Part shown: positions 9,301 through 17,270 of the stretch, in pieces
Layout: the number at the start of each line of letters is the position of its first letter
Position numbering within the stretch: position 1 is the stretch's first letter
Assembly (NCBI GenBank): GCA_002419445.1
Contig: DIGC01000113.1
Location: forward strand, 1 to 38,049
DNA length: 38,049 nt
Source of the DNA: Caryophanales bacterium UBA5732
Lineage (GTDB): Bacteria > Bacillota_I > Bacilli_A > Izemoplasmatales > Hujiaoplasmataceae
Reading direction: 5' to 3'
Made by a program: the position numbers and the translations under genes
The notes under the pieces: model-generated
Databases searched by the model: none
What the model was told of the DNA's origin: nothing
What the model saw: only the letters and a program-made list of their open reading frames with translations

Positions 9301-9710
9301 GCTAATAACATTGATCTAGCAAATTCAGCTTCTCTAGCTTCTTTGTCTTCACTTGTCATTTCTAGAATTAAAGCATCATCATCTGTGCCATAAGTCAATT
9401 GTTCAATTTTATTTGTTATTTCAGCTTCGGTAATTCCGTCGAAATATTCTTTTAACAATTCAGCATCAACCATCATTAATAATTGTTGAACGCCACTGTT
9501 AGCTTTTATTTGTTCATAAATTTCTTCGTTTGTAATCGAATAGATCACATTGCCTTCTGTATCCAATCTTTCATAGAAGACGCCATCTGGGTCTCCTAAG
9601 TTAGGCATTGTTTTGTTACCCACCGTTACAGCTAGGATAATAGCCCCTAGAACAACGGCTAACACAACCGATCCAATTATGATAATCTTTTTTGCCAATG
9701 GGTTATTCAT
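6384..9710 (-). CDS. Large membrane-anchored PrsA/SurA-like protein with Ig-like insert
   Basis: 1108 residues. One N-terminal hydrophobic anchor (about 8-30) follows MNNPLAKK, and the rest is acidic and extracytoplasmic. Residues about 58-100 (YSITNEEIYEQIKANSG...LLKEYF) resemble the SurA_N-type chaperone segment of PrsA-like proteins. Residues 497-565 resemble a bacterial Ig-like domain (STITWVSSDKTVVANDGKVT). Residues about 812-968 look like a degenerate parvulin domain: VTQLLVYIDFDEDGTP at the start and TQFGLHLILAEQ at the end. An earlier block (185-475) may be a second, more diverged copy. PrsA proteins are about 300 residues, so this is unusually large. The likely role is folding or quality control of exported proteins; catalytic isomerase activity is doubtful. 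It is monocistronic, with its ribosome site about ten bases before the ATG. Confidence 0.55.
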   Translation of the reverse strand: MNNPLAKKIIIIGSVVLAVVLGAIILAVTVGNKTMPNLGDPDGVFYERLDTEGNVIYSITNEEIYEQIKANSGVQQLLMMVDAELLKEYFDGITEAEITNKIEQLTYGTDDDALILEMTSEDKEAREAEFARSMLLAGYEGNEAEYVSLLIAREKYALEALAEELTDVEVGTAFISSYFEDMKAINIRFTSREDALAVMEIYHLVEIYGNTLAQYKGYTYTYETLTDGDGNIVEAYTTVEVFYFDATDNILDIEQDIIYTKGEGNVYTDEDDKTYSLDELGNLVNDLDEVVIENENIFDTFEEAETYKDANTVYYTMNRVDSFDKTEDILIKNSADELVYTLKSDGTVLDATNADVSDTHELIFNKQYREQKNVSTFTPNNSNELTDAEILNYYILMYNYVYGEYRDLLPENATIEDLTALDNENLSFNFDEVNKFAPTLATYMFKTVSQLNDKTYSSKPQSIAVSSTTFYYLTHKLEEPTKYDLGKAVLDLIEQSIVIPQTIVEDIVLPTTGEYNSTITWVSSDKTVVANDGKVTTPAVDSIVDLSYTIKVLGETRIGKVTVNVLTEGTNSKVPDVTVSYPDLKTLINNDTIYQAVSDKLLDTKVYGTNGSTNINKELSTLRTEMGFVIYDYYLANDYKEIDSTYDMQNNGDKNIVASLNTTLLSEDPVEFTADELFTFTLSKNPGIYTLYAAQFKELLYSSYYEETFGTQRNILKNDTVRMDEILSVIENSKSYYLYMKNMYAQYGMEYPHKSFLDYAYSQYGTKTETALLEYFITSELRPYLINEVIDEYDVVEALYAIVEDNYDNYFSLDVTQLLVYIDFDEDGTPDNYNDYVATLTPEENTAFMSLLASLETEINDYEGAFTALVTAYQKATREDETWGEFKQQGILLLTEVLDMPDEEDQETTHSLHYSGPYGVKDTYDEDFTSALTSLYQEYRLPQNAELTELQSDLIVTQFGLHLILAEQGENFEQFSAKFTSADENADQYDAAVFNDSDKPTLAQLELYATYKFYTMVYDLTDADVEEKYGIEVPNIPASVLKALEFYFDDVIAEVYVLGTSNIKMAQFMADGNFLGNDYIDLTPAEILANFESIENAYYEAVLEPYFN

Positions 9711-9968
9711 GTTTTTTCACTCCTTATTAATTTTCGCAATATATATCATATCATTTTTTAAGTCTAAAAACAATAAAAATATTGTTAATGTTTTGTGATG
9801 AAAGCTTGAAATCAACAAGATTTCCGATATAAGCAAATCTATGTGGCATATTATATGTTATTTATCATTTTTTTGCTAGGAGAAAATTATTGTATTTACT
9901 CTATTTTGCGATAAATCCCTGTTTTCTAAAATTTGTATAATTTTTAAACTAAAAAATCGACAATATTA
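9711..9968. other. Divergent intergenic region upstream of the foldase-like gene and riboswitch 1
   Basis: No credible gene is seen. It contains an 18-base palindromic element with arms AACAATA (9769-9775) and TATTGTT (9780-9786), a possible operator, and AT-rich sequence that must carry the minus-strand promoter of the foldase-like gene (TATATA-type box around 9738-9745). Confidence 0.4.
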
Positions 9969-9997
9969 TTGACAAACCCTCGCTATGATAATATAAT
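9969..9997 (+). promoter_or_regulatory. Consensus sigma-A promoter of riboswitch operon 1
   Basis: A perfect TTGACA (9969-9974) and perfect TATAAT (9992-9997) are separated by 17 bases. Transcription would start near 10004, just before the riboswitch. This is a strong constitutive promoter, so control must come from the leader. Confidence 0.88.
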
Positions 9998-10003
9998 GTA
10001 TTC

Positions 10004-10076
10004 GTAAATAGCAAAACTAGTGAAAGCTAGTGACGCAAAGCTATAGGGCCTTCGATAAGATGGTAGCCAGTTGCCG
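10004..10076 (+). promoter_or_regulatory. c-di-GMP-I (GEMM-I) riboswitch, copy 1
   Basis: The aptamer shows the GEMM-I core: GCAA (10011-10014) pairing with TTGC (10071-10074) as the outer helix, a hairpin with ACTAG/CTAGT arms capped by a GAAA tetraloop, the near-invariant GACGCAAAGC (10032-10041), and a second hairpin from GGGCC to GGTAGCCAG. It lies 140 bases before a GGDEF-EAL gene. Class and ligand are known for this family; the direction of control is inferred from the downstream terminator. Confidence 0.92.
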
Positions 10077-10103
10077 TTGTCTTAAATGACGAGGGCATTT
10101 TTT
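10072..10103 (+). terminator. Riboswitch-coupled intrinsic terminator 1
   Basis: TGCC (10072-10075) pairs with GGCA (10094-10097); after one G-G mismatch TTGTC pairs with GACGA, with a TTAAAT loop, and six T follow at 10098-10103. The 5' arm shares TTGC with the aptamer's outer helix, so the two folds compete. Confidence 0.82.
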
Positions 10104-10143
10104 ATTTCTCAAGGGGAAAAAAGTGCTTTTGTCGCTAGATAAT

Positions 10144-10165
10144 GGCTTTTTTTGTTTAAAAAGCC
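10144..10165 (+). other. Leader hairpin shared with riboswitch locus 2
   Basis: Eight-base arms GGCTTTTT (10144-10151) and AAAAAGCC (10158-10165) with a TTGTTT loop, between the riboswitch terminator and the first gene. A similar hairpin built on the same ATGGCTTTTTTTG string occurs at 31553-31586. Function unknown. Confidence 0.5.
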
Positions 10166-10217
10166 GTGATGATTTTATACTAATTATCATAAATATTTTA
10201 ATCCCGGAGATGAAACC

Positions 10218-12758
10218 ATGGCTAAAACCGAAGAAAAGAAAGTAAGCTTATCAAAAAGAATTGTCAGTTTGACAGTTTTTATTGATATAATTTTTTTGAT
10301 TATCATTGCAACTGCATTTTTGTTTTATACTTTTGTTAGCTTAAATCAAAACAAACTTGATTTGGTTCAAAACCAAACACAAGCAATTGTTAACTCAACT
10401 GAAAAGTTTTTAGATGAGGTAAAAAGCGATACTGATTTGTTAGCTCAAAATCAAACTGTCATTGATTACTTGAATTATATTAATGCTGGTAATGACCCAA
10501 CAGTTCCTGAAATCGATGAAGACTATCACACTTACTATGATTTTATGGCAGTGACAAGCGCGATTGTTGAACATCAAGCTGAACAAGCTTATGATTTGAT
10601 TTTTATCGCTACTGAAAGCACCTGTCTTGAATCAACTGGTGGTTGTGCTGTTTCCAACGTTGGAGAAGTTTTAACCGAAGGCTGGCAAACAGACCAAAGA
10701 CCTTGGTACATTGAACTTGGTGAAGCTGACAAAGCCTTTACTGCACCGTATGTTGATGCTTTAACCGGCGCTTATACTTTTACTTATATTGAAAGAGTAA
10801 TTGACTCAGGAAATACTATCGGATATATTGGAATTGATATTTCTTTAGTCAGTCTCGGGGATTTAGTAGATACAATATATCGAGACATCAATAGTGAAAT
10901 TGCGGAGTTATTAGTTTTCACAGATTTTGAACATAATCCGACTTTAGCTTTTTTTAGTAAAGATATTTACGCTGACTATTCTCTTTCTTCTGGAACTGAA
11001 TTCTTGGAAATCGATACTGCTAAAGGTTTTATTGATAGCGGAATTAGCCAGTTGGTAAATGATTATCAAGAAACTGGAGTGAAAAGCACAAAAGTTTTTG
11101 ATACGGAATATTTAGTGACTTACAACAATCTTGAAGAATACGGTTGGCAAGTAGTCGTCTTAGTTGATAATTCAAGAGTATTATCAATGGAAATGATTTT
11201 CGGTATTATTTTAATAATTATTGCTATTTTAGTGTATTTGACTTCTTTGTTACTTAACCGCAGAATTAAAAGAGCTTTGGCTCCGGTTCATAAAATTCTT
11301 GATTCATTAGAAGAAATAAAAAATGGAAATTATAATGTTAAAGTAAATATTATTGAAAATAACGAAATTAAAGAGATTGGCGATGCAATCAATTTAATGT
11401 CAAGAGAAATAGAAAGACAAGTCGATTTAGTTTATGATACATTCGCTTATGATACAGTAACAGGTTTGAAAAATATTTCCGCTGCGAGAATTGACATTAA
11501 CAAAAACCTTCTGTCAGGTAATAGAAAAGTTGCGATTTGTGTTTTCCAAGTTGAAAATATCAAAAATATCAATATCATCAAAGGTCAAATTGTCGGTGAT
11601 AACTTACTTAAGACCATCGCTTTAGAATTAAAAACAATTTTGGGCAGTAGCGAGTTTATTTACGCTAACGGCCATGAAGAATTTATCTACATCATGAATA
11701 ATATTAATTCACTAGAAAATGTTGAAAATAATATTTCTCGCATCCTATCTTATTTTAAAGAACCATTAACTGTTAAGAACATCAAATTGGAAGTTAAATT
11801 CTATATCGGTATCTCAGTTTATCCAACTGACGGTAGCGTATTAGATGATTTAATAAAGAAAAGCGACACAGCTTTATATAAAGCAAAACAACTTGGTAGT
11901 AAGAGATATTTATTCTATAACGAAAATATTGCAAGAGAAATCTCCTATAAAGCACAAGTTTCTGAACAATTAGCGAAGACAATTGAGAATCATGAGTTAT
12001 ACTTAAAGTATCAACCTTTAATTGATAATAAGAACGAACTTTATGGTTTCGAAGCTCTTGTAAGATGGCATTCGCCAATCTTAGGGGAAATTTCACCAAA
12101 CAATTTCATTACTAACGCGGAAGAAAACTATATGATCGTTCCAATTGGTAATTGGGTCTTAAGAGAAGCTTGTAAGATGCAAGTTAGATTGAAAGAACTA
12201 TTCAATAAAGAATTTACAATCAGCGTCAACGTTTCCTCAATTCAATTAATGCAATATGATTTCGTAGAAACTGTAAAATCAGTCATAAAAGAAACTGATA
12301 TTTCCGCCGATTATTTAACTTTAGAATTAACGGAAAGCGTCTTTTTAGATTCAACGGTAATGATTGAAGAAAAAATCTCAGATTTAAAAGCTTTAGGAAT
12401 TAGATTCTCACTAGATGATTTTGGTACTGGTTTTGCGTCTTTAACTTACTTGCGTCAAATCGCTTTTGATAACATCAAGATTGACAAGAGTTTTATCGAT
12501 GGTATCTTTGGTACGGAGAATGACCATAAGATTGTCGGAACCATCGTTAACTTAGTTCATAACTTAGAAATGGTAGTTATTGCTGAAGGCGTTGAATCAA
12601 GAAGACAATACGAATACTTAAAACAAATTGGAACTGATATTTTCCAAGGCTATATGATATCTGAGCCGATTACAGAAGAAGCTCTTAAAGCTTTCATCAA
12701 GATGTTTTATAAAATCGCTAAGGCGAAACGAATGGATGTTCTTGCCAGCAAATATTAA
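10218..12758 (+). CDS. Membrane sensor GGDEF-EAL protein; c-di-GMP phosphodiesterase
   Basis: 846 residues: TM1 about 16-40, an extracellular dCache-like sensor 45-320 (RPWYIEL at 161, APYVDALTG at 176, GYIGIDISL at 202), TM2 324-346, a HAMP-like linker, GGDEF 405-570 and EAL 590-835. The GGDEF active site is degenerate (NGHEEF, 484-489), so cyclase activity is unlikely. The EAL site looks intact: E612-A-L, N671, E703, DDFGTG 733-738, K757, E790 and Q810, predicting hydrolysis of c-di-GMP to pGpG. Its ribosome site is CGGAGATG just before the ATG. It is the first gene behind c-di-GMP riboswitch 1, so the enzyme should feed back on its own regulator. The ligand of the sensor is unknown. Confidence 0.9.
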   Translation: MAKTEEKKVSLSKRIVSLTVFIDIIFLIIIATAFLFYTFVSLNQNKLDLVQNQTQAIVNSTEKFLDEVKSDTDLLAQNQTVIDYLNYINAGNDPTVPEIDEDYHTYYDFMAVTSAIVEHQAEQAYDLIFIATESTCLESTGGCAVSNVGEVLTEGWQTDQRPWYIELGEADKAFTAPYVDALTGAYTFTYIERVIDSGNTIGYIGIDISLVSLGDLVDTIYRDINSEIAELLVFTDFEHNPTLAFFSKDIYADYSLSSGTEFLEIDTAKGFIDSGISQLVNDYQETGVKSTKVFDTEYLVTYNNLEEYGWQVVVLVDNSRVLSMEMIFGIILIIIAILVYLTSLLLNRRIKRALAPVHKILDSLEEIKNGNYNVKVNIIENNEIKEIGDAINLMSREIERQVDLVYDTFAYDTVTGLKNISAARIDINKNLLSGNRKVAICVFQVENIKNINIIKGQIVGDNLLKTIALELKTILGSSEFIYANGHEEFIYIMNNINSLENVENNISRILSYFKEPLTVKNIKLEVKFYIGISVYPTDGSVLDDLIKKSDTALYKAKQLGSKRYLFYNENIAREISYKAQVSEQLAKTIENHELYLKYQPLIDNKNELYGFEALVRWHSPILGEISPNNFITNAEENYMIVPIGNWVLREACKMQVRLKELFNKEFTISVNVSSIQLMQYDFVETVKSVIKETDISADYLTLELTESVFLDSTVMIEEKISDLKALGIRFSLDDFGTGFASLTYLRQIAFDNIKIDKSFIDGIFGTENDHKIVGTIVNLVHNLEMVVIAEGVESRRQYEYLKQIGTDIFQGYMISEPITEEALKAFIKMFYKIAKAKRMDVLASKY

Positions 12759-12771
12759 ATAGAGGTGAAGT

Positions 12772-14268
12772 ATGTTAGATTTTATTTTTTTAACGGATCC
12801 CGTTTCAAGTTCACAACCATGGGAAATAGTAGTGGCGATTGTCATTATTGTAATCACGGGTGTTGCGTTATTTTTCTTATATCGCAATGTCATCTTTAAT
12901 TTTAAGAAAAACAAATTAGAAAGAGATAGTATTAAGGAAAATCAAACTAAAGACGATGACGCTATGGATAATGTCATTGATTCAGTTTCAAGACATCCTT
13001 TACTAGCTGCTATTAATGATGACATATCCAAGATTAAAGAAGGCGACCTAAGACTTTTCTTTGCGATGAATCTCGATAACTTTAGATATATCGTCGATAG
13101 TTATGAACAAAAAGACGTTGACAAAGTTGTCGATGAATTTGCTAAAAGACTTAAAAAGTTCGGTGATAAAACTTCTATATCAGGACATTATGAACAAGAT
13201 ATCTTTATTTATTATTACAAAGGCGAGATTAATAACGAAATAATTAATCAAATCGCTCAAGAACTTCTCGATTTGTTTAAACAACCGACAAAACTAGGCA
13301 ATCATGAATTGACCGCTTCAATCGGTGTGTGTTTATTTCCGTACGACGGAATTACTGCAGAAAATCTCTTGAAGAACGCTGAAGTAGCTGTATATGTAGC
13401 TAAAAAAGAAGGTAAAAACCGTTTCTATATGTATTCACAAAATTTAATCGAAAAAGAACAGTTTAATATTGATTATTATAAACAAATAAAAAAATCAATT
13501 GAAAATGATGAATTCTTGCTTTATTATCAACCGATTGTTGATATTAGAACAGGAAAAATCATCGGATTAGAATCTCTGCTTAGGTGGCAGCATCCAACGA
13601 TGGGTATTCTGTCACCGGGAAAATTCTTGAATGTTATGGATTTAACCGGAGATATTACTTGGTTTGGTATCTGGGGCTTTGAAAAAGTCGCCGCCCAATA
13701 TGCTTATTGGAAAAAGAGCACTAAGTTAGGTGATTTCTTTATTTCAATAAACTTAAATCCTAAACAATTATATGTTGAAGGTTTAGCAAGACAATATTTT
13801 GAAATAGCAGGGAAATTAGGTTTGAGTCCAGAAAACTTTGTATTGGAAATTTTAGATTATTATACACTCGCAAATAACGAAGTGGCTCAATATAATTTAA
13901 AAGAATTCAGAAGATATGGATTTAGAATGGCGATTGACGATACTGGCTTAGATTACCAAGTAATTGACGATATGCATAAAATCAGCGCCTCAATCTTTAA
14001 ACTGTCTCGCGGTAATTTATTGTTAATCACTTCTGAAGAAACTTCTTCAGATAAAATCAAGAAGATTATTGATCAAGCAAAAGCTAATCAAAAGATTGTT
14101 ATTGCTGAAGGTGTTGAAGATGAAGACACGATTAGATTACTTAATAAATTAGATATAAGATTTATGCAAGGATATCATTTCTCTGAACCGATTTCGGTAG
14201 AAGATGCTGAAAAGATGATTAGAAAATCACCTTGGGATATGTATTCCTTTAATCATTTAATAAAGTAG
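12772..14268 (+). CDS. Membrane GGDEF-EAL protein with degenerate active sites
   Basis: 498 residues, 13 bases after the previous stop with AGAGGTGA as ribosome site. One TM (17-40) and no sensor domain. The GGDEF-type domain (75-225) has GHYEQD (138-143) in place of GGDEF, yet keeps ASIGV and the AEVAVYVAKKEGKN end. In the EAL domain (236-485) EAL reads ESL (267-269). N327, E359, K410, E446 (AEGVE) and Q466 are kept, but the loop-6 motif DDFGTG is DDTGLD (389-394), a change that usually weakens or abolishes hydrolysis. It may be a c-di-GMP-binding effector or a partner that controls the upstream enzyme. It shares architecture with that neighbour, so the pair may have arisen by duplication. 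Confidence 0.88.
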   Translation: MLDFIFLTDPVSSSQPWEIVVAIVIIVITGVALFFLYRNVIFNFKKNKLERDSIKENQTKDDDAMDNVIDSVSRHPLLAAINDDISKIKEGDLRLFFAMNLDNFRYIVDSYEQKDVDKVVDEFAKRLKKFGDKTSISGHYEQDIFIYYYKGEINNEIINQIAQELLDLFKQPTKLGNHELTASIGVCLFPYDGITAENLLKNAEVAVYVAKKEGKNRFYMYSQNLIEKEQFNIDYYKQIKKSIENDEFLLYYQPIVDIRTGKIIGLESLLRWQHPTMGILSPGKFLNVMDLTGDITWFGIWGFEKVAAQYAYWKKSTKLGDFFISINLNPKQLYVEGLARQYFEIAGKLGLSPENFVLEILDYYTLANNEVAQYNLKEFRRYGFRMAIDDTGLDYQVIDDMHKISASIFKLSRGNLLLITSEETSSDKIKKIIDQAKANQKIVIAEGVEDEDTIRLLNKLDIRFMQGYHFSEPISVEDAEKMIRKSPWDMYSFNHLIK

Positions 14269-14306
14269 TATTCAACAAATAAAATATATAAGAAAGGAAA
14301 CCAACA

Positions 14307-15197
14307 ATGGATAAGAAAAGATTTGTGCTTTCAATGATACAACTCTTCCTAGCTTTATCCGCATTTATTGTGGTTTCTTTTGCGTGGTTTGTTACTAGTA
14401 CCACAGTTCAGTCTGACTCTTTAGCATTTGATGTTTCTCATGAATATGTCGAAGGTTATGAAATTAAATTTTTCACTAAACAAAATATTTATAAGTTTAA
14501 CAGTTCAACGAGTGAAATAGAAATCTATAATGGAACGACTTATGTTGATCCATCTACTTGTGTAGAATCGGTCTGTGATACTCCTAGTTACGGATATTGG
14601 GACGACAGTTATGAATTTGCCGGTATTTTCTTAAATCAATATGATCCTTTAGTTCCGGTAAATAATGCTGATAATATATTATTTGTCGAGTTACATCTCT
14701 CTTATGAAGTAGAAGCTGATATGTATTTATATTTAGACGCTAGAAGTTTAACTTCTATGGCTGATACTAGTGCTTTTGATACATCGAATTTTGGCCCTCA
14801 TTATTTGAGCGAAGTTATTAATATTCAGTATATGACGAGTACAAGTTATACTTCTAGATTAGAAGCTACTAATATATTTACTGATTTAAAAGATGATTTC
14901 GCTGAAGTTGATATCAGTGAAGATTTAATATATCCAGAATATAATTTTTATGGAACTTTAGATACATATTCTCCTTATTTGGACTTAACCGATATGCTAT
15001 ATCCAATTATCTTGGAAGTTGAATCCACAGAATTATATCTTTATTTCAGTTTTTCTTATTACGAAACTAAGGTTGATTATTTTATAGATGATTATTTAAC
15101 CACTGAAAGTTTGACCTTACCACTAGCAAGTACTGACTTCCTTAGATTCTTTCAAGACATCATCATCGTTTTAAGTGATGGAGGTGAGGTAGTGTGA
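14307..15197 (+). CDS. Secreted surface protein with SipW-type signal peptide (1)
   Basis: 296 residues. MDKKRF is followed by a hydrophobic stretch (about 8-24) and SFAWFVTST, the Ala-Trp-Phe end typical of substrates of SipW-type signal peptidases. The mature part is acidic and rich in Tyr, Ser and Asp, with two Cys close together (CVESVC, 52-57 region). There is no C-terminal anchor. Beta-rich, filament-like proteins of the TasA/camelysin group have this kind of signal, but I see no clear family domain in the mature part. It has AGAAAGGAAA as ribosome site and overlaps the next gene by four bases (GTGA), so the two are made together. Probably an extracellular fibre or matrix component. Confidence 0.62.
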   Translation: MDKKRFVLSMIQLFLALSAFIVVSFAWFVTSTTVQSDSLAFDVSHEYVEGYEIKFFTKQNIYKFNSSTSEIEIYNGTTYVDPSTCVESVCDTPSYGYWDDSYEFAGIFLNQYDPLVPVNNADNILFVELHLSYEVEADMYLYLDARSLTSMADTSAFDTSNFGPHYLSEVINIQYMTSTSYTSRLEATNIFTDLKDDFAEVDISEDLIYPEYNFYGTLDTYSPYLDLTDMLYPIILEVESTELYLYFSFSYYETKVDYFIDDYLTTESLTLPLASTDFLRFFQDIIIVLSDGGEVV

Positions 15198-17200
15198 AAA
15201 CTGGCAGAAAACATTTAATTCTTACTTTAGTGACTGCTTTGTTTTTAATGTTTTCCTTTGTATTCGTTACATATTCTTGGATGGATAATACTTTTGCTTT
15301 GACTAATGATGTTCTGGGAAAAGTCAGAACAAGCATAAGAAGTTACTTCGCTGGAGGAAGTGGAATAGCATCAGATCCATATATAATCGCGGAAGCTGAA
15401 CATCTATATAATTTGTCTTATTTACAGAATTTGGGAATATTTCAAACGCAAACAACTCAACAACATTTTAAAGTAGCTAATCCTGATACTGGGAATCCAA
15501 TTGATATAGATTTTGGTTCTTATCATTCTCTTCCACCAATCGGTAATAATATTTCTCCATTTACTGGAGTATTTAATGGCAATAATTCAAATTTAATGAA
15601 CATAACCATTGACGGTGCATTAAATCAAGATATCGGTCTATTTGGTTATACAAAAGGATTTGATACAGATAATGACGGTGATTACGATTTGCATTGTAAA
15701 GTGTCAAATCTATTTCTAGAAAATATTAGAATTATCAGTCAGCCTAATGTAGATGATATCAATTATTCCACCACTGGCTTCCATCCTCATAACGATGGGG
15801 TTTTGAATCACGCTACCGGATTTATAGTAGGACATTTAGGGCCATTTGCAATATTAGAAAATGTCTTTGTTGCAAACCCAACGATAGATAGTTATCCATA
15901 TCCTTTAGCATTTAATACACCTAGCAATAGATCCGAATACGGACTTATTGGTTACAATCAAACCGATTCAGGTTATATCGCTGGTGGGCCGAGATCACCT
16001 TATACTTTTAATTTTAATATGGCCAACACCTATACAGCTTTAGCATATGCACTTAGCACTTTTGGAACATATTATGTGATTGGTGAAACTCCAGCAAAAA
16101 CATTAAGTCAAGTGTTGTTGTCTGGCCTTGATAGTGTAGAAATTTATGGGAAAGCATTTAACAGAATGGGTGCTACATATAGTTATTCGATATCCACTTT
16201 ACAAATCTACGATCCTAACGAAACTGAGGATGATGCTTTTAATTTGTATGACCGTTTAAGAGAGTTAGGGTACACTTTCGCTTCAAGTCAATCTGCACAA
16301 TATAGTAAAGAAAATATGGACTTTGTTGGTTCGGGTATTTTTTACTCAACGGGAAGTTTACAGATAAAGAGCTTCGTAGAAACCCTAGTAACCCCTACAG
16401 TCGGAAATGTTTTTAACCCTCATAATTATCCTGCTAAATTTCTTTTATACGCTAAAGTTCCTGATGATCCTCTAGCAGCTATAGGTTGGATTACTTCTAC
16501 CTATTCGGGGTCTGGAGATTTGGCTTATTACCGAGCGTCATATGATGTTAATGGTGATTATATTTCCAATATCGCACCAGTAGCTGTTAGTTTTGCTAAT
16601 TCAGGTGTAAGAACTGAAATGCTAGAATCTCAAGCTTTAGCAGCTATTCAAAAATCAGAAAATGGTGAAATGATAGTTGTGAATCCTAATGACCCGCTTA
16701 CTCCACCTGATTTTTATGTATATTTAGTTGGCGTTTATTATGATAATACACCAAAAAATATGCAGATTACTCAAATTCAGTTTGAGTATTCGCCTCAAGC
16801 TCTGGAAATTTCTAGTAGTTTATCCGCTATGCAGAATGTTGATTTTATTGATGATGTTGATGAAGTTCGCGCTAATTTAGCAACTTACAATTTTTCTTAC
16901 ATAAATTTTGGATATAGTCTGACACCAGAACAAGTACTTAAAGTTAATGTAGTTAGAAACACTACATATTTAACTGATCCTCCTGCAAGTCAAGAGTTTC
17001 ATATATATATTGATTATTATATTGATGGTTCATCTGAATTTTATTTTGATATAATTAATTTAAACAATTATACCATCGTATTGCATACTCGCTATAACTA
17101 CACCGGAGATTATGTCCTAAAATATAGTGGTACTCATGATGTTATTTTAACAGAAATATCCGTCTCAACCATTGTCGTTGACCCATATAATACAACCTAA
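15194..17200 (+). CDS. Secreted surface protein with SipW-type signal and GLUG/beta-helix-like region
   Basis: 668 residues from GTG 15194, with GGAGGTGAGG just upstream. The signal segment (8-27) ends VTYSWMDN, a variant of the AWF-type SipW substrate motif. Residues 51-80 read YFAGGSGIASDPYIIAEAEH and LYNLSYLQ, a pattern that opens many bacterial GLUG or parallel-beta-helix surface modules. Further FTGVFNGNNSNLMNITID and IGLFGYT look like beta-helix rungs. The remainder is beta-rich and unassigned. There is no sortase motif or C-terminal TM. It is the last gene of operon 1. Likely a large adhesin or matrix protein exported with the preceding protein; binding target unknown. Confidence 0.62.
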   Translation: MKTGRKHLILTLVTALFLMFSFVFVTYSWMDNTFALTNDVLGKVRTSIRSYFAGGSGIASDPYIIAEAEHLYNLSYLQNLGIFQTQTTQQHFKVANPDTGNPIDIDFGSYHSLPPIGNNISPFTGVFNGNNSNLMNITIDGALNQDIGLFGYTKGFDTDNDGDYDLHCKVSNLFLENIRIISQPNVDDINYSTTGFHPHNDGVLNHATGFIVGHLGPFAILENVFVANPTIDSYPYPLAFNTPSNRSEYGLIGYNQTDSGYIAGGPRSPYTFNFNMANTYTALAYALSTFGTYYVIGETPAKTLSQVLLSGLDSVEIYGKAFNRMGATYSYSISTLQIYDPNETEDDAFNLYDRLRELGYTFASSQSAQYSKENMDFVGSGIFYSTGSLQIKSFVETLVTPTVGNVFNPHNYPAKFLLYAKVPDDPLAAIGWITSTYSGSGDLAYYRASYDVNGDYISNIAPVAVSFANSGVRTEMLESQALAAIQKSENGEMIVVNPNDPLTPPDFYVYLVGVYYDNTPKNMQITQIQFEYSPQALEISSSLSAMQNVDFIDDVDEVRANLATYNFSYINFGYSLTPEQVLKVNVVRNTTYLTDPPASQEFHIYIDYYIDGSSEFYFDIINLNNYTIVLHTRYNYTGDYVLKYSGTHDVILTEISVSTIVVDPYNTT

Positions 17201-17213
17201 TTCAAAAACAAAT

Positions 17214-17252
17214 ATAAAGACTGATTTCCTTATTGAAAATCAGTCTTTATTT
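17214..17252. terminator. Bidirectional terminator between convergent genes
   Basis: Arms AAAGACTGATTT (17216-17227) and AAATCAGTCTTT (17237-17248) form a 12-base perfect stem with a short loop, followed by an AT-rich tail on either strand. It ends operon 1 and the glycerate kinase gene. Confidence 0.8.
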
Positions 17253-17270
17253 TATTCAAAACGCAAAAGT

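Noticed and set aside
10141..10158. Short leader peptide starting ATGGCTTTTTTTG after riboswitch 1
   Set aside because: ATG GCT TTT TTT GTT TAA could be a five-codon peptide, and a longer frame begins the same way at 31557, but neither has a ribosome site; the shared string is better explained by the hairpin.
12618..12914. 98-codon minus-strand frame spanning the junction of the two GGDEF-EAL genes
   Set aside because: Opposite two well-supported coding frames and without a plausible promoter or ribosome site.
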